Positions 29,801 through 39,561 of a DNA stretch of 64,000 nt are shown here, in pieces. Positions within the stretch are counted from its first letter, which is position 1. Each line of letters begins with the position of its first letter. Below the pieces are notes generated by a model. That model was not told where the DNA came from. It worked only from the letters and a program-made list of their open reading frames with translations, and did not search any database. The stretch lies in assembly GCA_013115135.1 (NCBI GenBank), contig JABANP010000002.1, positions 413,691 to 477,690 of the forward strand. Reading direction: 5' to 3'. This DNA comes from Perkinsus olseni. Taxonomy: Eukaryota > Perkinsozoa > Perkinsida > Perkinsidae. The position numbers and the translations under genes are program-made.

Positions 29801-29931
29801 GACTCAGGCGTCGACTCGCCATTCTCACGGCTAACACCAGCCGCACCCGAGGGATCTTGAGAATGAGAGGTTTGAGGAGGGTCAACGCTGACGACCTCCT
29901 CCTCCTCCTGTATGCCCAGCCAGGCTAGCAT
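26818..29931 (-). CDS. Large acidic, intrinsically disordered protein
   Basis: 1037 residues in a single open exon, ATG at 29929-29931. Composition is dominated by Glu, Ser, Asp, Gly and Pro with few aromatics, so most of the chain should be disordered. Around residues 213-240 a short internal repeat occurs twice (VVEVPYI with acidic linkers). The N-terminus MLAWLGIQEEEE could be a short amphipathic helix. The last 200 residues are less acidic, contain a helix-like segment (AERRLIRHAFLSGF) and end basic. No catalytic domain was recognised; a scaffold or adaptor role is possible but only a guess. It is the last gene of the minus-strand block; the PPX1-like gene ends 207 bases upstream. A truncated copy lies at 24691-24870. 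Confidence 0.8.
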   Translation of the reverse strand: MLAWLGIQEEEEVVSVDPPQTSHSQDPSGAAGVSRENGESTPESPSRFSQGHLADDERPLSDDDGSASSWTMSSDEVVDAPGEAEPDEDPPRRSVVPPLRLDKLPTFEPEQPSPTPTPDAGIFGGLADTVVGWFNTQEDETLREESGRSRLSEGESDDEGPGPTNLPGVGAATVSGPEEGVVASYLDGGPEGEQHSEGAHSAGEGERYIGEEEEEGEAVVEVPYIEEEGEVVVEVPYIGEEPVSFITDDEVSEFNQRAESPLVDSPAEAELPPMTHSEGEMNDSDGSQTPSGATMIEWAPPSLASVGAAARESLQRLSVMMTGEGGPTFSESVSWTESSPDAEDGEVSGRSEATGFQTDGEKEDEQQQAGLHAELSSDALGMLTVLEAQGAGMEPAQQSGSVAFDTVGLGQLVVEALDREDDQLSSSPISSEAMDHEDAFENVTTVATRQEDHQNAAATSSAEEAIGATIGEAESGQAYTKGESEVGEEEIEVLSTELQSTTVGAAVDPDAPTAGYGSITQPEEGLTEDTATIPLVGTASGGDGQESEGGESTVVAAGALAEQQMSNPEPAAALDDALSARLHWSGPLDGEQEEGVEERVVEAVMYSEAILLDEGQEGDVFEIESDSVLEAGELQTAVTASSPTAMEEPDHAPSRQSMPLSTRLSDSPRPVSEQTRLNSVDPDIEEHRLDEPSSPGELEEAMDPSRLTTEGDRPVETHSPDDEMSLAGGSISSREEGYRSKSEGSLVDRDDQTRGSGDFEADVDGFEGISNPPSATEEEVADAGVGSQGRRGSAEKLRESVLDTVYSRYADNAASVTAITTLSDFCPDIRSAAEFDPDEYVRRIEDGPGPSPAERRLIRHAFLSGFDDALLAVERGELLENTDRVREEPSAAYVDLHPQTSVPSHNTARRPPTPHKSTEGVPLLTSLLSHIGETTESELSLQLDDAPLCSSEKHDKGLAIGDSNSPSRPVTDQHLPASTIRDSSREATTVLHPHLPLSGSRVALKSSFLDVPVTIPLSRRKFSNGRPRHHKSRIRCL

Positions 29932-30120
29932 CGGGAAGGAACAACAACAACTGTACTAATTATGCCGCTCTTTCCCTTCGTGAGTTCCACATTCGGAAGC
30001 TGTCACTATCTCTTCGAGAGATGAACCTCTTCGTTGCTATGCTGCCGGGTGAATTGACGAACCAAATCCGGCGAGAGAATAAGGAAACGCTCTAAACACG
30101 ATGGATGGGGAAAGGGGCTG

Positions 30121-30141
30121 CATCATCATCATCATCATCAT
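30121..30141. repeat. (CAT)7 microsatellite holding a stop codon
   Basis: Seven CAT units. On the minus strand the repeat reads ATG/TGA in other phases, and the TGA at 30138-30140 is the stop of the PPX1-like gene. Confidence 0.85.
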
Positions 30142-32541
30142 CTTTGTGGACTACCGTGCTGCAGGAACTCGCAGAGGGCAGGGGCGACCTTCTTCCGGCT
30201 GGCCTTCACGTTACCTTGGTGGTAGGCCACCGCCCCGGGGATATCCTGAGGGGACATAATCGGAAACGAGAGAGTCTCAAAGCAACCACAAATAAGCGTG
30301 ATTCAGACAAGGGGTAAGATACACTCAGTAAAAGTTCAGATTGTGAGACTAGTACGTGCTGAGTTGCACCCCCCGGCGGGAGGGCCTCGTCAAAAGCCGA
30401 CCTCAGAATCGGCCGTAGCTCTGATTTTTCATACGTGAAATCGATTCTTGATTTCAAGATTAGTTCATCAAGTATCCATCATACTAGTTCCAGTGATTTG
30501 CACATTGGTTTGGAGCACCCTGCAGAGAGGAGGACCCCCGGCCGCCCTCCCCAGTACACGGATGAACCCGACCTACAATATCCATTCTGAGTAGCTGCAG
30601 GACCTCCTTGCTCTCTAAGAAGGTCGTCACAGAGGAAAGCAAAGGGGCGTCTTCCTCGGGGTCCCTCACGCAGACGAGAAGCTCTCGGCAGATGTGGCCG
30701 GCTTCATTGGTGTAGCAGGACATAAGAACCTATCAAGGGGACTTCTTATCGACTCAGCCAGAGCTCACCCTCACCCAAAGCCTGGCAGCAGCATGACCAC
30801 GACTACGAATGTTGTCGACGCATTTGGAGGCTACTTCCCGGAGGGGCACCAGCAGGCTGCTCATGGCAACACCGATGCCTGAGTTGAAGTATCTAAGGTC
30901 GAAGCGTGGCACAAATGGGTCTAAGGCCACCCGAGTCATCTAGCGGTACTCCACCCAGTGCAGCAGCGAATGATCCTTCCTGCCAGCTCTGAGCATTCCT
31001 CACCAGCTGAGCAACAGTCGTATCGCCCGCTCATCCCCGTGGGGCACATGGATGCGAGAATACCAAAATCGCGGAGCAAAAGGATATTTATCGCTCCGCC
31101 TGTTTTATGTTGTTTTCGCAGCACTTCCGATACATTCCTGTTCGCCCACTGGATCGACACGACAAAAACGACGCGAAACCGCAAAAAAATCTAAGTGACG
31201 CGGCAAGGGTCGTCATACTTAAAGTCGTAGTCCACCAGTTGCCTCGGTGTCATCCGCTCCCACATCTTGGGGTCGGTTTTTGCCTGCTGTAACTCATCAA
31301 ACAGACTTGTTCTTCGGGACGCGTCGTAGCCGACCACTGATGACAGACGCTCCACGACATCCCAGTCGACTGCGGTGGCCTAAGGTAGGGCCTCATTCGT
31401 TTAGGTCAAGCTTCAACCTAAGATACGCCTTACCTTGCCAGCCTCGGGGCTCATGTTCACTGTGTCGAGTAATATGACGCCCAGCAGCATCCCGCACAGA
31501 GAGGCGTCCAACTCCTTCGGAGCTCCATTGAGGTACTCCCGAGCCACCAGCGTACAGCAGCTCCCAACGGGCTCTATCACACGGTCCTCACCCTCAAGCT
31601 CTGGATACCTGACCGGGGTGTGGTAGACAAGACCATTGTGACGGAGGATTGGGGAGGCCTTCATAACTTGTGTGGCATTAATAAGTCCCGACCATGCGAA
31701 GCAGGTCTTCTCTACAGTCTATCAGCTCGAGAATGCAGGAACTAGGCTGCTGACAGAATGACCACTCTAAGCCGCTTGGCATTTCCTAAAGTATTTTTTA
31801 GAAAATACTAGTGTGAAAGCTGTCAAGCTGCCAAGCTGTTTACTGGCGTGGAAGCGGTTTTATTTCTTTAAAAGAAGTAACGCCGCTTTCACACGAGTAT
31901 TGGTTCGCCCGAGCGGCGGATATCATTATACGGAGAAGGGTACGTCCCTCAGAACCGAGTAAGTCAAGATAGACTCCTGCAGGTGTGCGGTAATAAGAGA
32001 AAATAGGAGAATTACTTTCCAGCGTCAACATGATGATCAACTATCCCGACGACAGTAGCGTTGGTAGCATCAATGGTGAGCTCATTGTGGTCCACAAGGA
32101 CCCAACTATTAATCGTCGACGGCAGCTCTGATCGGGTGGACGGCAGGGCTACTTTTGGCGACTGGGTGAACCGGGACCACAGCAGGCCGACCTGAGAGAA
32201 CCACGGAGTATAGGAGGGCACTGAAGACGGGATAACCCCTAAGACCCACCTCTGGCCTTAGAGACAGGTCTTCCTCGTCACACTGCACAAAGGGTTGATA
32301 ACTACGGTCACTTTTCATTGCCCTGATGAAAGCCAGGGCCTGAGGGGCAACCAAAAGGTGTAAGGGTGACGGGTGAGCAGCAGCAGCAGCCGCACAGACT
32401 CACCGCAGCCGAGACAATGCTGTCCGCATCAGCGGCCTGGTTACCGACTACTCCAACCAGTGGTGTTCTAGAGACGCAGTTCCTTAATGTGGCTGCTGTA
32501 TGCTGTGAGACCCACTGAGCGAAACTAGGTGGTGCTGGCAT
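30138..32541 (-). CDS. PPX1: DHH exopolyphosphatase (Prune/PPX1 type)
   Basis: Eight exons: 32541-32404, 32339-32250, 32191-32016, 31608-31434, 31379-31219, 30892-30775, 30729-30577, 30245-30138. All introns are GT-AG and the sum (1119 bases) encodes 372 residues, the size of yeast PPX1. DHH motifs: motif I NQAADADSIVS (residues 34-44), motif II LVDHNE (108-113), motif III VDHH (127-130) and motif IV LLDTVN (181-186). Motif III is the family hallmark that binds metal. The DHHA2-side features are GSCCTLV (150-156), MTPRQL and a C-terminal QGNVKASRK. It should hydrolyse polyphosphate or short phosphoesters using Mn or Mg; the exact substrate is not decided by sequence. It lacks a targeting signal. 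The gene ends 207 bases before the acidic-protein gene begins. Confidence 0.9.
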
Positions 32542-32757
32542 TTGAAACAACTCTGCGACTGTCCTCGAGGCGACCAAGGAAAAGCTATCCACAGTAGTCC
32601 AGCTTGGGAGACCTGCGAGTTGCGAAATCGTGAACACAACAGAAATCGTGAGAGTTCTCGAAATTATGAGTCCACATGAGCTGGTGACTCACTCCTTGCA
32701 GGCAAACACTCCGGGCGGCGGCGGCGAGGACGGCGAAAAAGACGATCGAATTTTTTG

Positions 32758-32778
32758 CAGCAGCAGCAGCAGCAGCAG
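32758..32778. repeat. (CAG)7 microsatellite
   Basis: Seven CAG units in the gap between the PPX1-like gene and the small coiled-coil gene; non-coding as far as can be seen. Confidence 0.85.
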
Positions 32779-32826
32779 AGCCGCGTCGCGACTCGTTAAG
32801 TAACAGTAAGTCAAGTTTGGGAGGAA

Positions 32827-33164
32827 CTAAAGGACAGTGGAAGCGGTCGTTGAAGTACTTTCATCAAGCTTCCTCTTCTTAGCTTCGTTGAGCTCCCTAA
32901 GAACACATAGCCCGCCCGATAGAGATGACGGAGGGAAGCCCATAGGCTTACTTCTCAGTAGCAGTTATGTCCTTCTTCAGAGACTGTACAAGGACCTTGG
33001 CATTCTCGAACCTGAAGCAGTGATGGCTGCTGACGGATGGCCGGCGCTCGGAGTCCCTACTGCTTTTTCAGAGCCACTAGTTTCTGTTTACAGGAGTTCC
33101 TCCGCGAGACCAAGCGAGCCAGCTTCTTAGTCAGGACCCTACACACAGTTAAGCGTGCCGCCAT
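32827..33164 (-). CDS. Small coiled-coil protein with a basic C-terminus
   Basis: Two 3' exons are clear: one ending at 32952 (ENAKVLVQSLKKDITATEK) and the last at 32896-32827 (KELNEAKKRKLDEST, stop 32827-32829), joined in frame across a 55-base intron. The text is helical with heptad-like hydrophobics, and KKRKLDE could be a nuclear signal. The first exon probably starts at the ATG at 33164, but its donor is ambiguous: joining after MAARLTV gives about 50 residues, and other donors add a basic stretch. It starts 50 bases after the end of the upstream gene. No family recognised. Confidence 0.45.
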
Positions 33165-33213
33165 CAGACCCCTCGACACCGTCAGCGTTGACTAGACTGA
33201 ATCGCTCGAACCC

Positions 33214-34370
33214 CTACTCTATCTCGCTGGGCTCCTCCCTCACAGGGGCCAGTATCTGAGCCAATCAGTCGACAGAGGACGGATACCGCAGGAAGACCTA
33301 CGCATCTGAAGGTGGCATCGCCGTTGAACTCAGCTCCTGCTCCCGCAGGATCGCAGCGGATCTTCCAGTTACTATGGCGAAGGAAGAGCTCAGGATGGCC
33401 GACGGGGCTGATCACGTCTGAGGGGTCGTGTCACCAGCGGCGACGGGTTAGGTCGACCCACATGTGTCTTGGCACTCGGAAGACCACACTCTCTCCCTTA
33501 GCAAGAACTTGGAGGCTGCAGAGGCCAACTGGCCTTCGTCCGTAGTAACCGAGACGCTGCCTTCCGATGAATCGCATGCCACAAAGGAACCTGCAGGAAC
33601 GAGGGAGCTCTGGGGACACGGTCGTCGCCGGCGGCTTAGCCAGCCTCATGTGCTAGCAACGTGCTTCGGTAATGGCCACACAGAGCTCTTCGTCACGGTA
33701 ACGATAAGCTCGGTGATGCGTTATTGAGTACGCCCGAACGCTGCCACGACTGGCGGAGGGGAAAGACCGGACGATCTAATTCCCTCCACGAGCAGAGCGT
33801 AGCAAGGAAGCCTCGGGGTACTCCACCTGGCTGGTCAGTTGGCTCCAGCATAAGCAAGCAAGTAGTGCCGCTTGGTACTCTAGCTGGAGTGGCAACGGCC
33901 AACGACGACGAGGAGACATCCAGCTCGTCTGAGGAGGGCACCTCGCAGGCAGGCCACCATCACTCACTAGGAGTTCCAAGGCTTACGAATGTACAGGTTC
34001 CACTGCGTGCCCCTCCTCCTGAGCACGATATCGCCTCGGTCCTTCACGCGCCACGAGGACCTAGATAAGCCTTGGGAGCATCCCCAACAGTCAGATAGCC
34101 GTACCCGATCTCGTTGGTGCATTCGATAGTGTACGGGCCATCACGCAGGCCGAAGTCCTCTCCTACTTTACTAAGGAGGTCAGCCTCCAGCCTCTCGCGA
34201 CGCCGTTTGTTTCGACGAGCTGAGCTTGGCAGATTCTGACGACCGGGAGCCGCGAGAGGAAACCGAGCGGCGACTGGCTGACCCAGACGGGGTTCGTTTG
34301 AGCATAAGAGAAAAAATACTAATTTTTGTTGAAAAGGGAACTCAGTCGAGGGCCTGCTGAGGTAGACCAT
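33214..34370 (-). CDS. Multi-exon protein with beta-trefoil/AbfB-like repeats
   Basis: Exons that join in frame: 34370-34061, 34018-33987, one starting at 33941 whose end is unresolved, then 33590-33462, 33417-33302 and 33255-33214. The first carries a basic coiled segment (RRNKRRRERLEADLL) followed by IGYGYLTVGDAPKAYLG, which is like one strand-turn unit of a beta-trefoil. The later exons contain SSEGSVSVTTDEGQLAS and ELFLRHSNWKIRC followed by FNGDATF. The pattern FLRH-N...F-DATF is that of the arabinose-binding AbfB trefoil domain. This suggests a carbohydrate- or actin-binding trefoil fold. The join of exon 3 to exon 4 is unsolved and the start ATG (context CCATGG) is the best guess. Confidence 0.45.
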
Positions 34371-34485
34371 GGACGAGCATGTCACAGCTCCCTGGGGACT
34401 ACTCGAAGTGGAGCGATGAAGGGAAATATCAGGCAAGAACAAAACCCCAACTAGAGGTAGACAGAGAAACTCAAATTGATGGCCT

Positions 34486-35983
34486 TCATTGGTCGCAGGA
34501 TAAGATCTCTGCAATGGCCTGTGCCGTGTCGTGAACGGGTAGGCCCACTACGTTGGAGTAACATCCGTCCACTTTACAGGCTAGGAGACCACCGATACCC
34601 TGAGGAAGGGGCAGTCGGGGTGATAAATATGACGCTTCGCATGAGTGACCGTCTTCTTCTCGTCCAGCATTCTCATTGTGGATGGCGGGGCGAGCGAAGC
34701 ATCTACTGTCACCTTCCCCCCGCGCTCGTTTAACTTATTCATCCACGACTATCTTGACCGAACTCGCAAGGCACATGCCATTTCAAAGCACGCATGTGTA
34801 ATCAACATCAACGGGGTTCTCTATATGGCCAGTTACCCTACTTTTCCGTGCGGAGGACACGTCAAGAGGGCTGCCCTACCTGTATGCCGTAGCTGCCAGC
34901 CTTCCCCATCGGCTCCTCGGTCTCTACGTACGCTTGCAGTTCCTCATCGGTGATGTTGGCCGCAAAGGTAACTGCAACAGTGGCGGGAATTGGGAAAGGA
35001 GCGGTACTGCCTTCCTGTCACCTCTAGTGGTGGTAGTGAACTGGCGTTTCATGCTGCGCCCATCAGCCCACTTACAGACGACACAAACCCCTGTCGATAA
35101 TAAAGAAGGTCGGTGTCGAATAAATAATCGCATTCAGGAGGCGAGGAGCTCCAAGGGGGTGTACCTACCTGTGATGACCTCATGAGTCTTGCCCCGCAGT
35201 GCCCTGAGCATCGCCATAGCATGGGCATGGTCATCGGGCTTCTCGAGGATCTTGCCGTCCAGTACCTGCTTTCGGGAGTTCAACTCGACCTGCTTGAAGG
35301 GCCATCGTACCACAACAGTATCAGCAGAGAGGACCATCGTGAAGCGGCCAGAGGGCGGAGACTCCAGGCGAGAGATGACCTACAATCGCCACAGAACAGC
35401 CCGTCCCTACGTGTATTTGTACCGGATAACAGCTATGATTACTGATGGAGGAGCTAGGGGACGACAGGCCGCTCAGTCCTCATGCTTCGCTGCTCTTATG
35501 TCGATTAGAATGTTCCGTTATATACAACGACTAATGCGTGCTACAATTAAAAATCAGACCGTACATATTCCGATACCATAAATTCACGTATTCATAATAG
35601 GTTATAAGCTTCTCAAGTGCATCATATTCGTACAAGGGGATATTTTCCGTAGCTCTCGTTTTTGTCCCACTGCTCTCAAGCTATCATTATCATTAGCAGG
35701 CGACCCCCACTGGCCCCCTACCTCCTTGCTCTTCTCAGTGGCAGTTTGCAGAACATATTCGGCCGGAGACAAGGCACTGAGAAGCACGACTGGAGTTGAG
35801 GCTGATGCCGACTGCCTACCTCTTGTCGAGATCCTCAGGGAAAGTCGAACCCACGACCTCAACATCGAGCCGCCCGCCAGTGACGGTCTTGAGCAGCTCC
35901 AGACGCCTTGGGGACTTCGAAGCCAGTACGAAGCGGTTGGCGTTGAGAGTGTCCACTAGCCTTAACAGCGACAGGGCCGACAT
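34486..35983 (-). CDS. maf: Maf-type nucleotide pyrophosphatase
   Basis: Seven exons: 35983-35820, 35776-35722, 35379-35311, 35265-35169, 35090-35022, 34971-34880, 34599-34486; 660 bases in total, 219 residues, the normal Maf length. Motifs in order: [12 protein letters not shown] (17-ish onward, the phosphate-binding SxSPRR loop), SADTVVVLDG with the catalytic Asp, [14 protein letters not shown], and near the end [14 protein letters not shown] and [13 protein letters not shown]. All signature residues are present. Maf proteins hydrolyse non-canonical or excess nucleoside triphosphates (for example dTTP/UTP or modified CTP/UTP) to monophosphates, a housecleaning role in the cytosol. The 45-base third intron (35266-35310) has no in-frame stop and is a multiple of three. 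The cysteine synthase gene ends 446 bases upstream. Confidence 0.93.
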
Positions 35984-36428
35984 GAAAAACGATGGAAGAT
36001 ACTGATACGACAACCTTGAGCCCCTCGGAAATCCGGATGAGGGCTGCAGTCACGGGTGGCAAGTCGCCGCGCTCCGGCGGGGTTTTTCACAGCAGATTTT
36101 ACTTGTCCATAGGATAGAGTGAGCGACGCTTAACGAGGCTATGCTCATTTCCGGAAGTCCTCTGGTAATAAAAGTTCTCCGCTTGGCCGTTTTCGCACAT
36201 CGTCACTTGAATGACGCTAGCATCATCAATCAGAAGCAGCGGCGGCGCCGACTAGGGAATGGTACGCTCGACCGTGAGCCACTTCCTGAATGCGGAGGCC
36301 TTCGCTCTACTGCATGATAAAAAAGTAGACGATTCACGGCAGCCGCTACGACTAATAGAAGCTGCCTAAGGACAGCTTCATCATCGACGACACAACAACA
36401 GTCCACAATGGTAATCTGCAGAAACGGT

Positions 36429-39400
36429 TTATTCTGCCTTGACAAACTCCAAGGGAGTCTGATTCTTCTCCTCCTCGGAAATAACGAGGCCGTCAAAGGA
36501 AGCCAGATAGTTGTTATTCCAAAACTTGGACAAGTGCCGCATGCCACTGTCGCACATAATCGTCACTACGCGCTGGCCGGGCTTGATGTAACCCCGCTTG
36601 TACCTGGACACGAGACCACGAGATGCTCAACAATCATCCGTGCCGTCCCTGTGTGTGTGAGTCTTTGAACCCGACGCCAAAGACCAGCTTTAGTAGACTG
36701 GCACCGATGTGTCATGAGGAATTAGTCCAGGCTAGCTCACGATCGAGATACCTAGGGCGGGCCCGGGGCAGTCGTAGAAATAGCAGCGATGCAGCGACTC
36801 GCGGCGACTGCTGCACGCAAAACTCGCGAGGCGAGCCGTCCTCAATCTTGGCCCATGTTGAAGAGCTTCAAAGCATATCTTGCTTTTTTTATCTCTATTC
36901 TCTGGAGTGGCTGACGTAGCTGCAGTTGACTTCGTCCATCTCAGTAGAACGCACCCTCCGTCAGCGGACCACCGGATCTTGGGCTCAGAATCCCCACGTA
37001 ACGTGCAACAATTCCCTCGTCGAAAAATGACAGCAGTGATGCCGGCGCATTTATTCTGGCTACTGAGAGCTGCAACCCAGACTTACGCCTTCACGATGGC
37101 CGCCACGTTCAAGCTGGCGCTGCTGCCAACGAAGAGGCCATCTTTTTTCAACAGCCACCGTGACATCCGAACCGCTTCCGCGTCCGATACCGACACTGCA
37201 TGGTCTATGAAGGGGAGGCCTGGAAAGAAAAACCACTCGAGAGCAGCCCGGCGAGGACCATGCTCACCGAGGGTAAAGTTGTGAGTCAGTCGGCCCAGAC
37301 CGATCCCTTCAGTGACGGTGTCGAAGGGATGCTTCACTCTGTACCCCTCCCTGTCCCTCTCGTTGAACAACACGCCAGTCTCGATGCGGCGTGCTAAGGC
37401 AGATCCTGAAACAGACAGGCAAGGGTTGCGATCGCGCACGATTTGCAAGGCTCTTTTATAATGCTCTGATCGAATCTTAGGTTGACCATGAGCAGAGACG
37501 AATACGCCACAGTAGCTGCCTCGAGTACCAGTAGATATTTGCGTCACAGTAAATTGGTCGCAGGTTCAATCCCCAGACCGGTCATTTTGCTTAAATACGT
37601 CGCCCGGCAGTATACGACTGCGCAGGGCCGGGTTTCTAATGCGATTGTCCGTCCCCCTCTTGTCACAAAGTCTCAGTTCTTCTATGTCTTTGGAGAGCTC
37701 TCATGCAAGAAAACCGTACCTGGTGGGTCGGCCAGAACGACGGTGACTCGGTCCTCGCCGATTTCGGTCTTCAGTCGGGCGGCCGTGCCGGCCAGTGTGC
37801 CTCCAGTGCCAGCAGCTGTTACGAATACTGATGACAACAACAATCGTTGGAGGCGTTTAAGTGGATCAGCCCTCACCATCCACATTCCCCTTGGTCTGCT
37901 CGATTATCTCCTTGCCGGTGCCCAGGAAGTGCGCCCGGAAATTAGACTCGTTCTCGAACTGATCTGAAAGACCAATCGACGATCATCACCACCACGGCCA
38001 GCACAGGGAGACTAGGAGACGGATACAGTCTTCCTTCACCCGGCGAGCCCGGGGAATTCGGGAAGGGTCAGGGAAGCCGCCCCAGAGAAATGTCTTAATT
38101 TCACCCGGACGAGTTTCACTCTCAGAAAACCTCAGACGAGCCCTCGAAGCCCATGCGAGCGTCGAGTTTTTCTCAGGTAAGTACGAATTTGTGCAAGGCC
38201 ATCCTCGGCAAGGTGACCGACAGCTGGCCTTCACCAGGGCGCCATGTAGTATCATTTCCAAGGCATGCTTCACAACACCAAAGCCGATCTCGGAGAGTAT
38301 GCGGATAGCGAATGTGCAATCTGAATCGTCGTTTGAAGGGGATCCTCGGATTCGGCCTTACCAGCATAGAATCCCCCAGGATCCTCATCAGCCGCCTTCT
38401 CGGCCAGCTTGCACATGTGCTCGGGGTCTACTATCGAGACGGGACGGCAGAGGTGGACCTGCCAAGGGGCTTCTACCATTACTGCGACCCCTGCCTACCT
38501 CCCCTCCAAGTGTCTCGATGAGCTCTGATTTCTCCTTGGCCTGGTCGTCAGGCATAAATATAACGGTCTTGTACCCTCGACAGAGGCCTGCCATCCTGAT
38601 CAACACGATACTGAGGAGGCATAACGTCGTTCTGGTCTATCGTTTTGGGCAGACTATACACTAGATGAAGAGGAACCTATCACTGCTGGAGAGCATTCGA
38701 GAGCGCAGGATTTCTGAGATCCCCATACGAGCAGACGAGACCGTGGTGGTTGCCGGGCCTGGCCACCGTCACTGCAAAAGTCAATGCAAGGGGAGCGATG
38801 GCCGCCCCTGGCCAGGAAAAATCATTAGCTCGAAATGCGTGGGTAAGCTAGGGAGTCATGGAGCTGTCTCAACCTACGTGAGGCTGATGCCAGTGCTGCC
38901 ACTGGTCCCCTCATAGATGGTGCCCCCAGGCTTCAACAGGCCCTTCTCTTCAGCGTCGGCTACGATCATCTTCGCTATACGGTCCTTCACAGAGCCCCCG
39001 GGGTTCACAAATTCACATTTAGCGTACACTTCGCAACCTGCAGGCACAAAATGAACAAGGTGAATCGCTTCGCTCCGCTCGACCACCCACCCAGGAGCTC
39101 CGAGATCGAGTCGATCCGGATCAGCGGCGTGTTGCCGACCAGGGCCCACCACCCGCCTCTTGCACTCCTCGCCGATTCACCTGAGAGCAGTCAAGAAGGG
39201 TTAAACGGTACACGAGCTATCATAATCTAAAAACAGCTAGAGGTGTCAGAAAAAATCTTAGCTCACAGCCGAGCCGCGGAGAAGGGCATCGGCAACCGAC
39301 AGAGAAGCACGCGAACGCACAAGACAAAGTTGATGTTCTCTCTCCGATGAAAAGCACCTTCAGAGTGCCGTCGTTTACTGCGTGCCATGGTGAAGGCAGC

Positions 39401-39478
39401 CACTCCGAGACATCCGATGGCCACTCCGATGAACGCCTTAGTAGCTGCTGATGAGCTTGATGCTGGGCAGTTGGACAT
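36429..39478 (-). CDS. Cysteine synthase with N-terminal membrane anchor
   Basis: Ten exons: 39478-39358, 39180-39091, 39037-38878, 38595-38499, 38458-38362, 37963-37877, 37827-37720, 37405-37268, 37219-37087, 36603-36429; total 1206 bases, 401 residues. It is a fold-type II PLP enzyme: VGNTPLIRI start, NPGGSVKDR with the PLP-binding lysine at about 88, the substrate loop TSGSTGI (115-121), AGTGGTLAG phosphate cup (223-231) and GLFVGSSAS near 328-335. The end [16 protein letters not shown] is typical of the eukaryotic cysteine synthase subgroup related to CBS. It makes cysteine from O-acetylserine (or a related substrate) and sulfide. Residues 11-30 are hydrophobic and followed by RSKRR, suggesting a membrane anchor or organelle signal. 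Introns range from 40 to 483 bases. PUS7-like ends 83 bases upstream. Confidence 0.93.
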
Positions 39479-39561
39479 TCTAAGCTGGGCAAGGCTGAGA
39501 GAGTAGGGCTGTTATTGTCAACGCAATCGTCACGCGCCCAGAAACTAGGAGCAGAAACACG

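Noticed and set aside
31080..31184. Protein-like minus-strand frame inside the PPX1 gene
   Set aside because: It lies within an intron (30893-31218). Joining exon 5 directly to 30892 gives the conserved PPX1 order, so this stretch is not coding.
37540..37615. tRNA-like B box (GGTTCAATCCC) on the plus strand
   Set aside because: Neither the T stem nor the acceptor stem pairs; it lies in an intron of cysteine synthase.
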